45,741 bases of DNA, taken from NCBI GenBank assembly GCA_022340755.1, contig JAJDNI010000028.1:1-45741 (forward strand). Direction: 5' to 3'. The translations under genes and the position numbers were made by a program. Below the pieces are notes generated by a model that was not told the DNA's origin, made no database searches, and was given only the letters and a program-made list of their open reading frames with translations. Positions within the stretch are counted from its first letter, which is position 1. Each line of letters starts with the position of its first letter. The stretch is from Gemmatimonadota bacterium. Lineage in GTDB: Bacteria > Gemmatimonadota > Gemmatimonadetes > Longimicrobiales > Gaopeijiaceae. This document shows positions 34,050 through 43,800 of this stretch, in pieces.

Positions 34050-35390
34050 ATGTATATCAGAATGTATGCAACGTTGGGCCTTCTTCTGCTCCTCGGAGCG
34101 GGGTCGACTGCGGCCCAGGAGCGTCCCATGAGCTTGGAGGACGCGCTGGACCTGGCCCGTCGCCAAAGTCCCGATGTCCAGGCTGCCGAGGCCCGGGCCG
34201 AAGCCGCCCGTCAGGGGAGCAGGGCAGCGGGTGCATACCGGTGGCCCACCGCGGGGCTGGAGGGCGGAGCGATCCGGTCCGACGACCCGGTGGCCGCGTT
34301 CGGTGGCCGTCTCCGGCAGGGTCGCTTCGCACAGCAGGACTTCGATCCCTCGATCCTGAACCACCCCGACGCGCTCACCGACTGGAGCGGCGCGGTGGGT
34401 GCGAGATGGGCACCGCTGGACTTCGGCGCGGACGCGGCCTATCGCGCGGCCAAGGCGGAAGCCGAAGCCGCCGGCCTGGGTGCCGAGTGGGCCAGTCGGG
34501 CCGCGGCGTTCCGCGCGGAGGCTCGCTACGTGGAGGCGGTAGCGGCCGGGGAGCGGCTCGGAGCCGCAGACCTCGCACTGCAGGCCGCCGAGGCCAACGC
34601 ACGCCGGGCCGAGCTTCGACTGACCCAGGGCGTGCTCACCGAGGCGGATGTGCTGCAGACCCGTGCGGCCCTGGAAGGGGCCCGCGCTCGTCGCATCGAC
34701 GCCGAACGTGGGCTGGCGGACGCGCGCGATCGCTTGGCGGTAGCCATCGGACTCCCGGATGGAGCGGTCCCGCTGCCCACGGACACGACGTTCGAGTCCA
34801 CCGCGTCGGTTCAGGACGTCGACCTCGGTGCTCGGCCGGATATGATGGCGTCCGAGGCGGGTGTGCGTGCGGCGCACGCCCGCGTGCAGCAGGCCGGCAG
34901 GTCACGGCTGCCGCGAGTCGAGGGCTTCGCTCGCCTGGAGACGCACGCCATGCGTGCATTCTCCGGTGTGCAGAGGGACTGGACCGTGGGCTTCCAGCTC
35001 AGCCTACCGGTGTTCACCGGGTTCAAGATCACCGCGATGGAGCGCGCCGCCGCCGCCCTCGAGACCGCAGCGCAGCGCGACCACGCCCAGCGCCTGAGGG
35101 AGGGCCAGGCGCAGGTGGCCGAGGCACGCAGGGCGCTCGAGTCGGCACGGCAAGGATCCACCGCCGCGGAGGCCGCCGCATCGGCGGCGGAAGAGGCCGC
35201 GCGCCTGATGCGGCGTCGTTTCGACGAAGGACTCGTGGCCACGGCGGACCTGCTTAGCGCGGAAGCGCAGGCGGCGGGTCTCCGGACCCGGGCGGTAGAC
35301 GCGCGCCTGAGCCTCCACATCGCCTCGGCGCGACTGGCGTTCCTCACCGACACCACCACCGAAGATCTCCCTGGAGGAGAGAACCGATGA
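34050..35390 (+). CDS. TolC-family outer-membrane efflux protein
   Basis: A 446-residue channel for the second RND pump. ATG 34050 follows AGGA by 4 bases; another in-frame ATG lies at 34062. The signal peptide is MYATLGLLLLLGAGSTAAQ. MSLEDALDLARRQSPDVQAAEARAEAARQG is the first OEP repeat, and AADLALQAAEANARRAELRLTQGVLTEADVLQ is a long coiled-coil typical of TolC; the second repeat ends with MRRRFDEGLVATADLLSAEAQA. Its stop overlaps the adaptor start by 4 bases (ATGA). The start codon region carries ATATGTAT, the reverse complement of ATACATAT in the upstream promoter dyad. Confidence 0.92.
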   Translation: MYIRMYATLGLLLLLGAGSTAAQERPMSLEDALDLARRQSPDVQAAEARAEAARQGSRAAGAYRWPTAGLEGGAIRSDDPVAAFGGRLRQGRFAQQDFDPSILNHPDALTDWSGAVGARWAPLDFGADAAYRAAKAEAEAAGLGAEWASRAAAFRAEARYVEAVAAGERLGAADLALQAAEANARRAELRLTQGVLTEADVLQTRAALEGARARRIDAERGLADARDRLAVAIGLPDGAVPLPTDTTFESTASVQDVDLGARPDMMASEAGVRAAHARVQQAGRSRLPRVEGFARLETHAMRAFSGVQRDWTVGFQLSLPVFTGFKITAMERAAAALETAAQRDHAQRLREGQAQVAEARRALESARQGSTAAEAAASAAEEAARLMRRRFDEGLVATADLLSAEAQAAGLRTRAVDARLSLHIASARLAFLTDTTTEDLPGGENR

Positions 35391-36457
35391 AGCGACTCCC
35401 CCTCCTCATCGCCGTCACGGCGATAACAGCCTGCAGCTCCGACGAGCCCGGCCGGCTCCCTCGCCCCGAGGAGCCCGCCACCGTGACGGTGTCCGTGGCT
35501 CAGCGGGCGGCGGACACGGAGAGCTACCCCGCCACGGTGACGTCGGAGCGCACGGCCGAGATCGCCACGCGCATGAGCGGAACGGTGGAGCGTGTGCACG
35601 TGGACGTCGGTGCTGCCGTCCGCCAAGGCGACGCATTGGTGTCCCTCGATGCCTCGGACATCCGTGCCCGCGTGAGCGCGGCCCGTGCCCAGGCCGAGTT
35701 GGCCGAGCGCTCCTACACGCGTATCGAGAACCTCCAGGCCGACGGCGCCGCATCGCTGCAGGAGCTCGACCAGGCCAAAGCGGCGCTGGAAGGGGCCCGC
35801 GCCCAGCGCGTGGAGGCCGAGGCACAGGAAGCGTACGCGGTGGTTCGCGCGCCCTTCGGAGGCGTGGTCACGCGCCGCGACGTCGACCCCGGCGACCTCG
35901 CCGTCCCGGGCCGGCCCTTGTTCACCTTGGTCGCTCCGGGCGCCCTAAAGGTGGTCGCGGAGCTGCCCGGTCAGCGAGCCGGCACGCTGTCGGTCGGTGA
36001 TCGGATCCGTGTGCGTGCCGAGGGCGTGGCGCACGCAGGCCGCGTCACTCGCGTGGTTCCGGCATTGGGAGAGGGCAGCCGCACGTTTCGGGTCGAAGCG
36101 ACCCTGGACGGAAGCACGGCGGGCCTCATCCCGGGAACGTACGCGCGTCTCGAGGTGGAGCGGGAAGGTGAGGGGCCGCGCTGGGTTCCCGAGGATGCCG
36201 TGATCACGCGCGGCCAGCTCACGGGCGTGTTCGCCGTGGAAGCGGATACCGTGCGCCTCCGTTGGGTCCGTCTGGGACAGCACCGTGACGGAGCCGTGGA
36301 GCTGCTGGCCGGACCCGCCGGCGGGCTAACGGTCGTGCGACATCCGGACCCGGGCCTCACGGACGGTCGCCCCGTGGCAGCCGCGCACGAGGAGGCCTGG
36401 GCAGTACCGGGAATCGGGCAGGCCGGAGCACTCTCCAACGGGGAGGTGGACCGGTGA
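35387..36457 (+). CDS. RND periplasmic adaptor lipoprotein
   Basis: A 356-residue membrane fusion protein. MKRLPLLIAVTAITACSSDEPG ends in a lipobox, so it is anchored by lipid. Then SERTAEIATRMSGTVERVHVDVGAAVRQGD is the first lipoyl half, a coiled-coil hairpin spans about 90-145 (ARAQAELAERSYTRIENLQADGAASLQELDQ), and VVRAPFGGVVTRRDVDPGDLAVPG is the second lipoyl half. The barrel and membrane-proximal domains follow. It overlaps both neighbours by 4 bases, ATGA before and GTGA after, so the stoichiometry of the three pump parts is translationally linked. Confidence 0.93.
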   Translation: MKRLPLLIAVTAITACSSDEPGRLPRPEEPATVTVSVAQRAADTESYPATVTSERTAEIATRMSGTVERVHVDVGAAVRQGDALVSLDASDIRARVSAARAQAELAERSYTRIENLQADGAASLQELDQAKAALEGARAQRVEAEAQEAYAVVRAPFGGVVTRRDVDPGDLAVPGRPLFTLVAPGALKVVAELPGQRAGTLSVGDRIRVRAEGVAHAGRVTRVVPALGEGSRTFRVEATLDGSTAGLIPGTYARLEVEREGEGPRWVPEDAVITRGQLTGVFAVEADTVRLRWVRLGQHRDGAVELLAGPAGGLTVVRHPDPGLTDGRPVAAAHEEAWAVPGIGQAGALSNGEVDR

Positions 36458-39400
36458 GGCAGAACCTGGCCGGCCGCCTCGCCGGGGCCTTCCTCCAGTC
36501 GAAGCTGACGCCGCTGCTCATCGCGGCGGCGCTGGGGGTGGGTGCGTGGACGGTCTCCACGATGCCCAGCGAGGAGGAGCCGCAGATCATCGTTCCCCTG
36601 GCGGACCTGTACATGCCGCTGCCCGGCGCCACGCCGAAGGAAGTGGAGAACCGGGTGCTGGTGCCGCTGGAGAATGTCCTCTCGGGCATTCAGGGCGTGG
36701 AGTACGTGTACAGCCACGCCGAGCCGGGCTTCGGCCTGGTCACCGTGCGCTACGAGGTAGGCCGAGACATGGAGAAGAGCCTGGTCGACCTCTACAGCAC
36801 CCTCATGAAGAACGCGGACCGCATGCCTCCCGGCTTGCAGTTTCCTCTGGTGAAGACGGTCACCATCGACGACGTGCCCTTCTTCACCACCACGCTGTAC
36901 GGCGGGGGTCTCGACGGAGGCCAGCTCCGGAGGATGGCGGACGAGCTGCGCGTCGAGCTGGAGGGCGTTCCCGACGTCCGCGACGTCCAGGTCGTCGGGG
37001 GCTATCCCCGGGAGATCCAGGTCAAGCTCGACCCCGAGCGCTTGGCCACGTACCACATCGATCCCTCCCGGGTGGCCCAGCGCCTCTCGGCGGAGAACGT
37101 TCAGGCGGACGCCGGCACCTATACGTACGACGACCAGGTGGTGCGCGTCACCGCCGGTGCGTTCCTGGCCAATGCCAAAGACGTGGGCAACGTGGTGCTG
37201 GACGTTCGGAACGGCGCCCTGGTGCAGGTGAAGGACGTAGCCACCGTGGTGGACGGCCCCGCCGAAGTGAGCCACTACACCTTCCAGTCTGGCCAGCACG
37301 GAGACTGGATCCCCATGGTGACGGTAGCCGTGTCCAAGCGGCCAGGCGCTGACGCCACCGTGGTGGGCCGGAACCTCGAGGCAAGGGTGGAGGAGGCCCG
37401 GGGACGCATCGTCCCGGACCAGGTCACCGCCGAGGTCACCCGCAACTACGGGGAGACGGCGCGCCACAAGGTGCTCACCCTTCAGGAGCACCTGCTCCTG
37501 GCGGTGCTCTCGGTGGGGCTGGTGATCTTCTTCACCATGGGGTGGAGGAGCGCCCTCGTGGTGATGATGTCGGTGCCCCTCACCTTCGCCCTCACGCTCT
37601 TCGTGTACCACATCTTCGGGTACACGCTGAACCGGGTGACGCTCTTCGCGCTGATCTTCGTCACGGGAATCGTGGTGGACGACTCCATCATCGTGGCGGA
37701 GAACATGGAACGGCACTTCAGCATGAGGGACCGGCCCTTGCGTGCCGCCGCCCTCGCCGCCGTGGACGAGGTGGGCAATCCCACCATACTGGCGACTTTG
37801 ACGGTGATCGCGGCGGTATTGCCCATGCTCTTCGTGAGCGGACTCATGGGGCCGTACATGAGCCCCATGCCCGTGGGTGCTACCGTGGCCATGATCTTCT
37901 CCCTTCTCGTGGCCCTGGCCATCACACCATGGCTGGCGTACAAGCTGCTTGGCGCGAGCCACGGGCATGGCGAGGGCGAGGGCTATGTCCTGGAGAACAC
38001 CACCATCTATCGGCTCTACAGTCGGCTCATGCGGCCGCTGCTCGCGCGGCCCGCCGCCATGGTGGGCGCGCTGGGGGTGGTGGCGCTGCTGCTGGCGGGG
38101 GCCGGGGGCCTGTTCCTCACCCGGTGGGTGAAGGTGAAGATGCTCCCCTTCGACGACAAGAACGAGGTACAGGTCATCCTGGACCTCCCCGAAGGGACGC
38201 CTCTGGAGTCCACGCTGGCCCTGGCAACCGACGTGGGACGGGTGGTGGGAAGCGTGCCGGAGGTGCACGACGTGCAGCTGTACGCCGGCGTGGCCGCACC
38301 CTTCAACTTCAATGGCATGATCCGCCACTACTACCTGCGCCGCGGCGCCCACGTGGCGGACCTGCAGGTGAACCTGGTGGACAAGGGCGAGCGCTCCCTC
38401 AAGAGCCACGACATCGCCCTGGCCCTGCGCCCCCTGGTGGATTCTGTGGTTGCGTGCTCCGGGCTGGACGCCCGGGCGAAGGTGGTGGAGGTGCCGCCGG
38501 GCCCGCCGGTCCTGTCCACGCTGGTGGCGGAGATCTATGGCGACGACACGGCCGAGCGGGAGCGCGTGGCCAAGGACGTCATGCGGCACTTCCAGGACCA
38601 GGAGGGCGTCGTGGACGTGGACTGGTCCCTGTCGGCGCCCCAGCGCGAAGTGCGCATGGACGTGGACGCCGAGAAGGCGGCGCTGTCCGGGGTGGCCAAG
38701 GAGCAGGTGGTGGGCGCGTTGCGCATGGCTCTGGGTGGACAGGTGGTTTCCTGGCTGTCGGCTCCGGAGGCCCGGGATCCGGTGCCCGTGCGCGTGCAGG
38801 TAGACGAGCCGGATCGCTCCGGCATCGACCGCCTCGGCCGAATCAGACTCCAATCCACGACCGGAGCCATGGTGCCGGCCGGAGAGCTGGTGAAGGAGAC
38901 GGAGACCACCCGGCCTCAGGTGGTGGACCGGAAGAACGGCAAGGCGGTGGTCTACGTCATGGGTGAGGTGGCCGGGAGCGAGGAGAGTCCCGTCTACGCC
39001 ATCCTCGACATGGAGAAGGGCTTGGACAGCATCGAGGTCGCGGGGGGTGCCCCCCTCGGAAGGCTCTTCGCACGGGAGCCCTCGGTGACGGAGCGCCCCG
39101 TGATGAAGTGGGATGGCGAGTGGCAGATCACCTACGAGGTCTTCCGGGACCTGGGTGTGGCGTTCGCCGGGGCGCTGGTGCTGATCTACGTCCTCATCGT
39201 GGCGTGGTTCGGGTCCTTCGTCACGCCCCTGGTCATGATGATGGCCATCCCCCTGACCCTCATCGGCATCGCGCCGGGGCACCTGGCGGTGGGCGCGTTC
39301 TTCACCGCCACGTCCATGATCGGCATGATCGCCCTGGCGGGCATCATGGTCCGCAACGGCATCCTCCTCATTGACTACCTGGAGGCGCGCATCGCCGACG

Positions 39401-39627
39401 GGGTGCCGTTGAAGGATGCCATCATCGAGGCCGGAGCGGTGCGCACCCGGCCCATCGTCATCACCGCCGCCGCCGTGATCATCGGCGCGTTCGTGATCCT
39501 CTTCGACCCGATCTTCCAGGGTCTCGCGGTGGCGCTCATCGCCGGATCGCTAGCCTCGACGGTGCTCTCCCTCGTCGTGGTCCCCGGCATCTACTTCCTG
39601 TTGAAGCGACGCGAGGTGACGTCATGA
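36454..39627 (+). CDS. RND efflux permease with intact Asp-Asp and Arg relay positions
   Basis: A 1057-residue inner-membrane pump, starting at GTG 36454 within the adaptor stop. After an N-terminal helix comes PSEEEPQIIVPLADLYMPLPGATPKEVENRV, the HAE-1-like opening. Helix 4 carries GIVVDDSIIVAEN with Asp409 and Asp410, and helix 10 has GIMVRNGILLIDYLE with Arg967 where AcrB has Lys, so proton coupling looks functional. It differs from heavy-metal permeases (CzcA/CusA), whose helix 4 motif reads differently, although the accessory genes downstream resemble those found in metal operons. Two accessory genes follow directly, the first overlapping by 4 bases. Confidence 0.93.
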   Translation: MRQNLAGRLAGAFLQSKLTPLLIAAALGVGAWTVSTMPSEEEPQIIVPLADLYMPLPGATPKEVENRVLVPLENVLSGIQGVEYVYSHAEPGFGLVTVRYEVGRDMEKSLVDLYSTLMKNADRMPPGLQFPLVKTVTIDDVPFFTTTLYGGGLDGGQLRRMADELRVELEGVPDVRDVQVVGGYPREIQVKLDPERLATYHIDPSRVAQRLSAENVQADAGTYTYDDQVVRVTAGAFLANAKDVGNVVLDVRNGALVQVKDVATVVDGPAEVSHYTFQSGQHGDWIPMVTVAVSKRPGADATVVGRNLEARVEEARGRIVPDQVTAEVTRNYGETARHKVLTLQEHLLLAVLSVGLVIFFTMGWRSALVVMMSVPLTFALTLFVYHIFGYTLNRVTLFALIFVTGIVVDDSIIVAENMERHFSMRDRPLRAAALAAVDEVGNPTILATLTVIAAVLPMLFVSGLMGPYMSPMPVGATVAMIFSLLVALAITPWLAYKLLGASHGHGEGEGYVLENTTIYRLYSRLMRPLLARPAAMVGALGVVALLLAGAGGLFLTRWVKVKMLPFDDKNEVQVILDLPEGTPLESTLALATDVGRVVGSVPEVHDVQLYAGVAAPFNFNGMIRHYYLRRGAHVADLQVNLVDKGERSLKSHDIALALRPLVDSVVACSGLDARAKVVEVPPGPPVLSTLVAEIYGDDTAERERVAKDVMRHFQDQEGVVDVDWSLSAPQREVRMDVDAEKAALSGVAKEQVVGALRMALGGQVVSWLSAPEARDPVPVRVQVDEPDRSGIDRLGRIRLQSTTGAMVPAGELVKETETTRPQVVDRKNGKAVVYVMGEVAGSEESPVYAILDMEKGLDSIEVAGGAPLGRLFAREPSVTERPVMKWDGEWQITYEVFRDLGVAFAGALVLIYVLIVAWFGSFVTPLVMMMAIPLTLIGIAPGHLAVGAFFTATSMIGMIALAGIMVRNGILLIDYLEARIADGVPLKDAIIEAGAVRTRPIVITAAAVIIGAFVILFDPIFQGLAVALIAGSLASTVLSLVVVPGIYFLLKRREVTS

Positions 39628-39944
39628 AGCTGGTGATCCTGATGTTCCTGGAAGACGACACCCCCAACGTCGAGCGGCTCCTGGCCGAGCACGAGCTGGT
39701 GGGCTACAGCGAAGTCCCCATCGAGGGGCACGGCGAGGGCACGGCGGGCTGGTACGGCAAGGTGGCGCCCTACGCGTCACGCATGCTCCTGGTCTTCCTC
39801 AGCTCGGAGAAGGCCGACGAGCTCCTGGCCGCCGTGAGTGCCTGCACGGCGTGCAAGGACCCCAACCACCCCATTCACGCCTGGCAGGTGGACGTCGAGA
39901 AGGTCACCACCTCCGGACTACCCATTCAAAACGCCAACGCCTGA
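39624..39944 (+). CDS. Small PII/DUF3240-like protein with a putative metal site
   Basis: A 106-residue cytoplasmic protein, coupled to the permease by a 4-base ATGA overlap. MKLVILMFLEDDTPNVERLLAE begins a ferredoxin-like alpha-beta fold, as in PII, CutA and DUF3240 proteins found after RND genes; assignment is by shape and context. Near the C-terminus Cys74 and Cys77 (ACTAC), then His82 and His85 (NHPIHAW) form C-x2-C-x4-H-x2-H, spacing suited to bind one metal ion. It may sense the pumped metal or drug and adjust the pump, but this is inferred. It lacks the T-loop of true PII proteins, so it should not be read as a nitrogen regulator. Confidence 0.65.
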   Translation: MKLVILMFLEDDTPNVERLLAEHELVGYSEVPIEGHGEGTAGWYGKVAPYASRMLLVFLSSEKADELLAAVSACTACKDPNHPIHAWQVDVEKVTTSGLPIQNANA

Positions 39945-39959
39945 CCCGGAGCACCACCC

Positions 39960-40160
39960 GTGACGATTCATCACAAGATCCGTCTCATCGCCGGAGCCTT
40001 CACCCTCGCCTCGCTGGCCCTCGGCTGGTGGGTGAGCCCATGGTTCCTCCTCTTCACCGCCTTCGTGGGGGTGAACCTCATTCAGTCATCGCTCACCCGG
40101 TGGTGTCTCATGGAGGACATCCTCAGAAAGACAGGAATCCACCGCGAAGCGGAGTCGTAG
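39960..40160 (+). CDS. DUF2892-type small membrane protein
   Basis: A 66-residue protein starting at GTG 39960, 15 bases after the PII-like gene, with GGAG about 10 bases upstream. Two helices (IAGAFTLASLALGWWV, PWFLLFTAFVGVNLIQSS) followed by LTRWCLMEDILRKTGI match the YgaP-like DUF2892 membrane domain, including the single cysteine Cys49 in the consensus position. Such genes recur with sulfur and metal-stress functions. It completes the efflux operon, and its 3' end overlaps the convergent lipoprotein gene by 38 bases. Confidence 0.8.
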   Translation: MTIHHKIRLIAGAFTLASLALGWWVSPWFLLFTAFVGVNLIQSSLTRWCLMEDILRKTGIHREAES

Positions 40161-40728
40161 CCCCGGCGAGGCGACGTCGCACCCGGTCCAGGAGCTCGGC
40201 CTCGAGGCGCTGCGTCGAGGCGCACTGGATCCTCGTGTTGCTGGTGCCCTCCATGTTCCGGGCGATCGCATTCACGAGGACGCTCAGGCTGACCTTACCT
40301 CCACCGGCGGCCGCGACGGCTGCCCGGATGTCCATCTCGATCCTGTCGGTGTTCGCGTGCGTCCCGGTGGGGCCCTCGCCGCAGTTCAGGAAATAGGACA
40401 AGGGGTGTCCCAGGAGATGGCCGCTGACCACGAAGCGCGGGTTGCCGAGAACGCCCGCCTCCATATTGCGCGCCTTGACCGGAATGCCGGCTTCCTCGAA
40501 GACGAGGATGAGGGTGTTGAAGGCGTCGGTGGGCGTGGCCACGACGGAGAGGGCAACGGCCTCGCTGGGGGACGGCAGGCGGATTTCCGTTCCCGTGCCG
40601 CTCTGGGTGACGCTGGGCGGAGCCTGAGGGCCGGGCGATAAGGTCGTCGTGTCTCCTGTGCCCGAGCTGGCGCAGGCCGCGACGAGGAATGCGAGAAGGG
40701 CGGGCAGGCCCCGAGAGGCGGAAGACAT
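40123..40728 (-). CDS. Hypothetical lipoprotein
   Basis: A 201-residue lipoprotein. GGAGGAGT lies just before the ATG ending at 40728, and the signal peptide ends LVAACASS. A low-complexity linker (SSGTGDTTTLSPGPQAPPS) leads to a mature domain from about residue 55 that has an alpha/beta pattern (VVATPTDAFNTLILVFEEAGIPV, RIEMDIRAAVAAAGGGKVSLSVLVNAIARNMEGT). Two cysteines in the mature domain (LNCGEGP and RIQCAST) could form a disulfide. An upstream start at 40818 would bury the signal and is rejected. I do not recognise the family. Its 3' end overlaps the convergent DUF2892 gene by 38 bases. Confidence 0.75.
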   Translation of the reverse strand: MSSASRGLPALLAFLVAACASSGTGDTTTLSPGPQAPPSVTQSGTGTEIRLPSPSEAVALSVVATPTDAFNTLILVFEEAGIPVKARNMEAGVLGNPRFVVSGHLLGHPLSYFLNCGEGPTGTHANTDRIEMDIRAAVAAAGGGKVSLSVLVNAIARNMEGTSNTRIQCASTQRLEAELLDRVRRRLAGATTPLRGGFLSF

Positions 40729-40769
40729 GACTCCTCCGGACGTGGACGGGAAAGCGCGCCGCGAGTTAC

Positions 40770-40804
40770 GAGCGGGGGCGGCCTGCTTGGGAGGGCCCCT
40801 GCTC
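40770..40804 (-). terminator. Hairpin downstream of the second BNR gene
   Basis: GAGCGGGGGC (40770-40779) pairs with GCCCCTGCTC (40795-40804) in a 10-base-pair stem with one wobble and a 15-base loop. It lies about 46 bases past the BNR stop on the minus strand, before the lipoprotein gene, so it may terminate BNR transcription. Confidence 0.4.
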
Positions 40805-40849
40805 TGTACCAGCTGCATGGGCGTGAAGATCCTCGTGGCGCTGCCCGGA

Positions 40850-43800
40850 TCAGCCGTCGTCGTTCACTTCTTCCCAGATCCGAAGGTGGAACGCCACAGG
40901 CGGAATGGGCCTCCGAGCCGGTGGGTTCAGGCCGGCGTCCGCGAGCGCCGAGTAGAGCGCCGGCAGACCGTCCGTCAGGACCGCGTTGAGGCGAGTCACC
41001 AGGGAGCCCAGGTCGGATCCGGAACGCTCCACCTCGCCGAGCTGTCCGGTCGTGACCTTCCCGGTCCACGACATAAGCTCGCGCTGCAGACCGGGGATGC
41101 GGTTGCGCAGGGCGTCGGCGTTCGCACCGGACCCACCCCGTCCGAAGCCCAAACGCGGTGCGGCTCCCAGCTCGTCGGTGAGCTCGGCCAGGAGACCGCT
41201 GGAGCTGTCGGCCAAGGCCCGTAACCGCCGAGGCGGGCCCGCTGCTCCTTTCAAGAGCTCCTGGGCGGCCTCCACCTGAGCGGTTGCGCTGTCCAGCGCG
41301 ACGCCGACTTCGTTCATCACGCCCTGGAGCTCGTGGAGCCAGAGGGTCACGTCATGCAGCACCAGCAGATCGGGTCGGGCGATCCGCAGCCGGGGGTCCG
41401 TCGAGACGCGAACCGTTCGGGTGCCCGCGGAGGAGCCGTCCACCGTGAGCTCGACCCGGTAGTCCCCGGGGAGGACGAACGGGCCGGGAAAGCTCCGGCG
41501 GCCGCGGCCTCCGCCTCCCCGCCCGGCGCCCGGAGTGGGCTCCAGCGGCTGGTGGCGAAGGTCCCAGGAGGCACGATGGAGTCCCGGAGAGGTGGGGTCT
41601 TCCAGGTTGTCGTCCCCCATGTGGCGTACCACCGCGCCGGCGGAATCGCGCACGGAGATCTGCACGCTCCGGGCCGTGTCGTGCAGGTACCAGGTGATGG
41701 ACGCGCCGGGTTCGGGATTCCGGCCCCAGAAGCTCCGATCGCCCGGGTAGCCCGCGAAATCGTTCTTGACCAGCAGCTCCACGGCGGGGTCGATGTCGAA
41801 CAGGTAGGCGCGCGCCCCCGCAGCATCCGCGGCTTCCTGGAGGGGAGTGAGATCGTCGAGGATCCAGATGCTCCTTCCGTGGGTGGCCAGGAGCATGTCG
41901 TTGGCGCGGGGATGGATGGTGATCTCGTCGATGGGCACGGTGGGGAGGTTGCTCTTCCACGGCAGCCAGTGGCCTCCCCGGTCCAGGGACACGAAGAGTC
42001 CCGACTCCGTGCCCAGGTAGAGCACGTCTCCGTTGCGCGGGTCTTCGGTGAGACAGTTCACCACCTGGCCGGCAGGGAGCGTGGAGGCCAGCGAGGTCCA
42101 CGTCTCACCGTAGTCGTCGCTGGCGTATACGTACGGCGCGTAGTCGTCCTGGGCATGGTCGTCGAAGGTGGCATACACCGTGCTCTCCTCGAACGCGGAG
42201 GCCACCAGTCGCTCCGGCACCGCGCCGGCGGGCAGCCCCGGGACGCGGCCGGTGAGGTCGGTCCAGCTCGTGCCACCGTTCCGTGACCCATGGACGCTGC
42301 CGTCGTCCGATCCCGCGTAATAGACGCCGGGCCGCACCGGTGACTCCGTGACGGACACCAGGGTGGGCCACGCGGAGATTCCGTCGTTCTTCGACAACGT
42401 GATGTCTTTGCCCACCACGCCCATGAGGGAGAGCGTGTCCCGATCCGCTCCGCTGGTCAGGTCAGGGCTTATGGCCTTCCACGTAGCTCCGCGGTCCGGC
42501 GAGCGAAAGACTTTCTGGGCCGCGATGAGAAGCGTGTTCGGGTCGTGGGGAGAGATGAGGAACGGCGTGTCCCAGGCCCAGCGAAGAGGGGGCTCGCCCG
42601 TCGTGGCCCGCGGACGGATGGAGATCTGCTCTCCGGTCACGCGGTCGATGCGGGACAGGCTGCCGTTCTGGGTCTCACCGTAGACGATGCGCGAGTCGCG
42701 CGGGTCGGCCAGCGCGACGAAGCCGTCGCCGATGGTGAGGGTGAACCAGTCGCGGTTGCCGGTGCCGAATGGATCGAGAGCGTTGCTCGGTCCCCCCCAC
42801 ACGTCGTTGTCCTGGAGACCACCGTAAACGCGGTACGGCGTGTCCATGTCGTACCCGACGTGGTAGAACTGGCCCAGCGGTAGGTTGTTCACATAGTCCC
42901 ACGTCGCGCCCCGATCATACGAGACGGCCACGCCGATGTCCGCTCCGATGACGAGGTGGTCGGGATCCGCCGGGTCGATCCACATGGCGTGGACATCCAG
43001 GTCGTCGCGAGGACGCCCTCCGGTCGGTCCCGTGTCGGGAAGCCGTACCTGCCGGAACTCGGTCCCGGCATCGTCCGAGATCATCACGCGCACGCCCAGG
43101 ACGTACACGCGGCTCGCATCCTTGGGGTCCACCCGGACCTGGCTGAAGTAGTTGGGTCTCGGGTCCGTGTCACTCTGCTTGGTCCAGTGTGCGCCGGCAT
43201 CGTCGGAGCGATACACGCCGCTCGAGTCCTCGGCCTGGATGAGGGCGTAGACGATGTTCGGGTCGGAGCGATACACGTCCATTGCGATGCGTCCCAGGGG
43301 GCCCTTGGGGATGTCCTGGTCGAGCTTCTTCCAGGTCGTGCCCGCGTCCGTCGACTTGTACAGCCCGCTGCCGGGGCCGCCGCCGTTGAAGCCCCATACG
43401 GCCCGGCGCCGCTGGTACATGGCTGCGTACAGGACCGAGGGATCGGAGGGATCCATCGCCAGATCGGTCGCTCCCGTGTCGTCATCGACGAAGAGCACAC
43501 GGCTCCAGGTCAGGCCTCCATCGGTGGTCTTGTAGACCCCTCGTTCGGGGTTGGGGCCCCAGAGGTGGCCGGTGGCGGCGACGTACACGACGTCGTGGTT
43601 TCGCGGATCGATGAGGACCCGGCCGACGTGCCGCGATTCCTTCAGGCCCACGTTCTTCCAGGTGCGACCGCCGTCCGTGGACTTGTAGACACCCGAGCCC
43701 CAGGACGAGCTCTGGCGATTGTTGTCCTCCCCGGTGCCCACCCAGACGATGTCCGGATCGTCCTGTGCGACGGCGACGGCACCGATGGACGAGACGTCCT

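Noticed and set aside
35971-39282. A 1103-codon open frame on the minus strand opposite the second RND permease
   Set aside because: It is a compositional shadow of a high-GC gene: the protein is rich in His, Arg, Gly and Asp with no motif or signal, while the plus strand carries clear RND homology throughout.
36454-39627. Calling the second permease a heavy-metal (CzcA/CusA) pump
   Set aside because: The helix 4 motif VDDSIIVAEN is of HAE type; only the accessory genes hint at metals, so no substrate was assigned.
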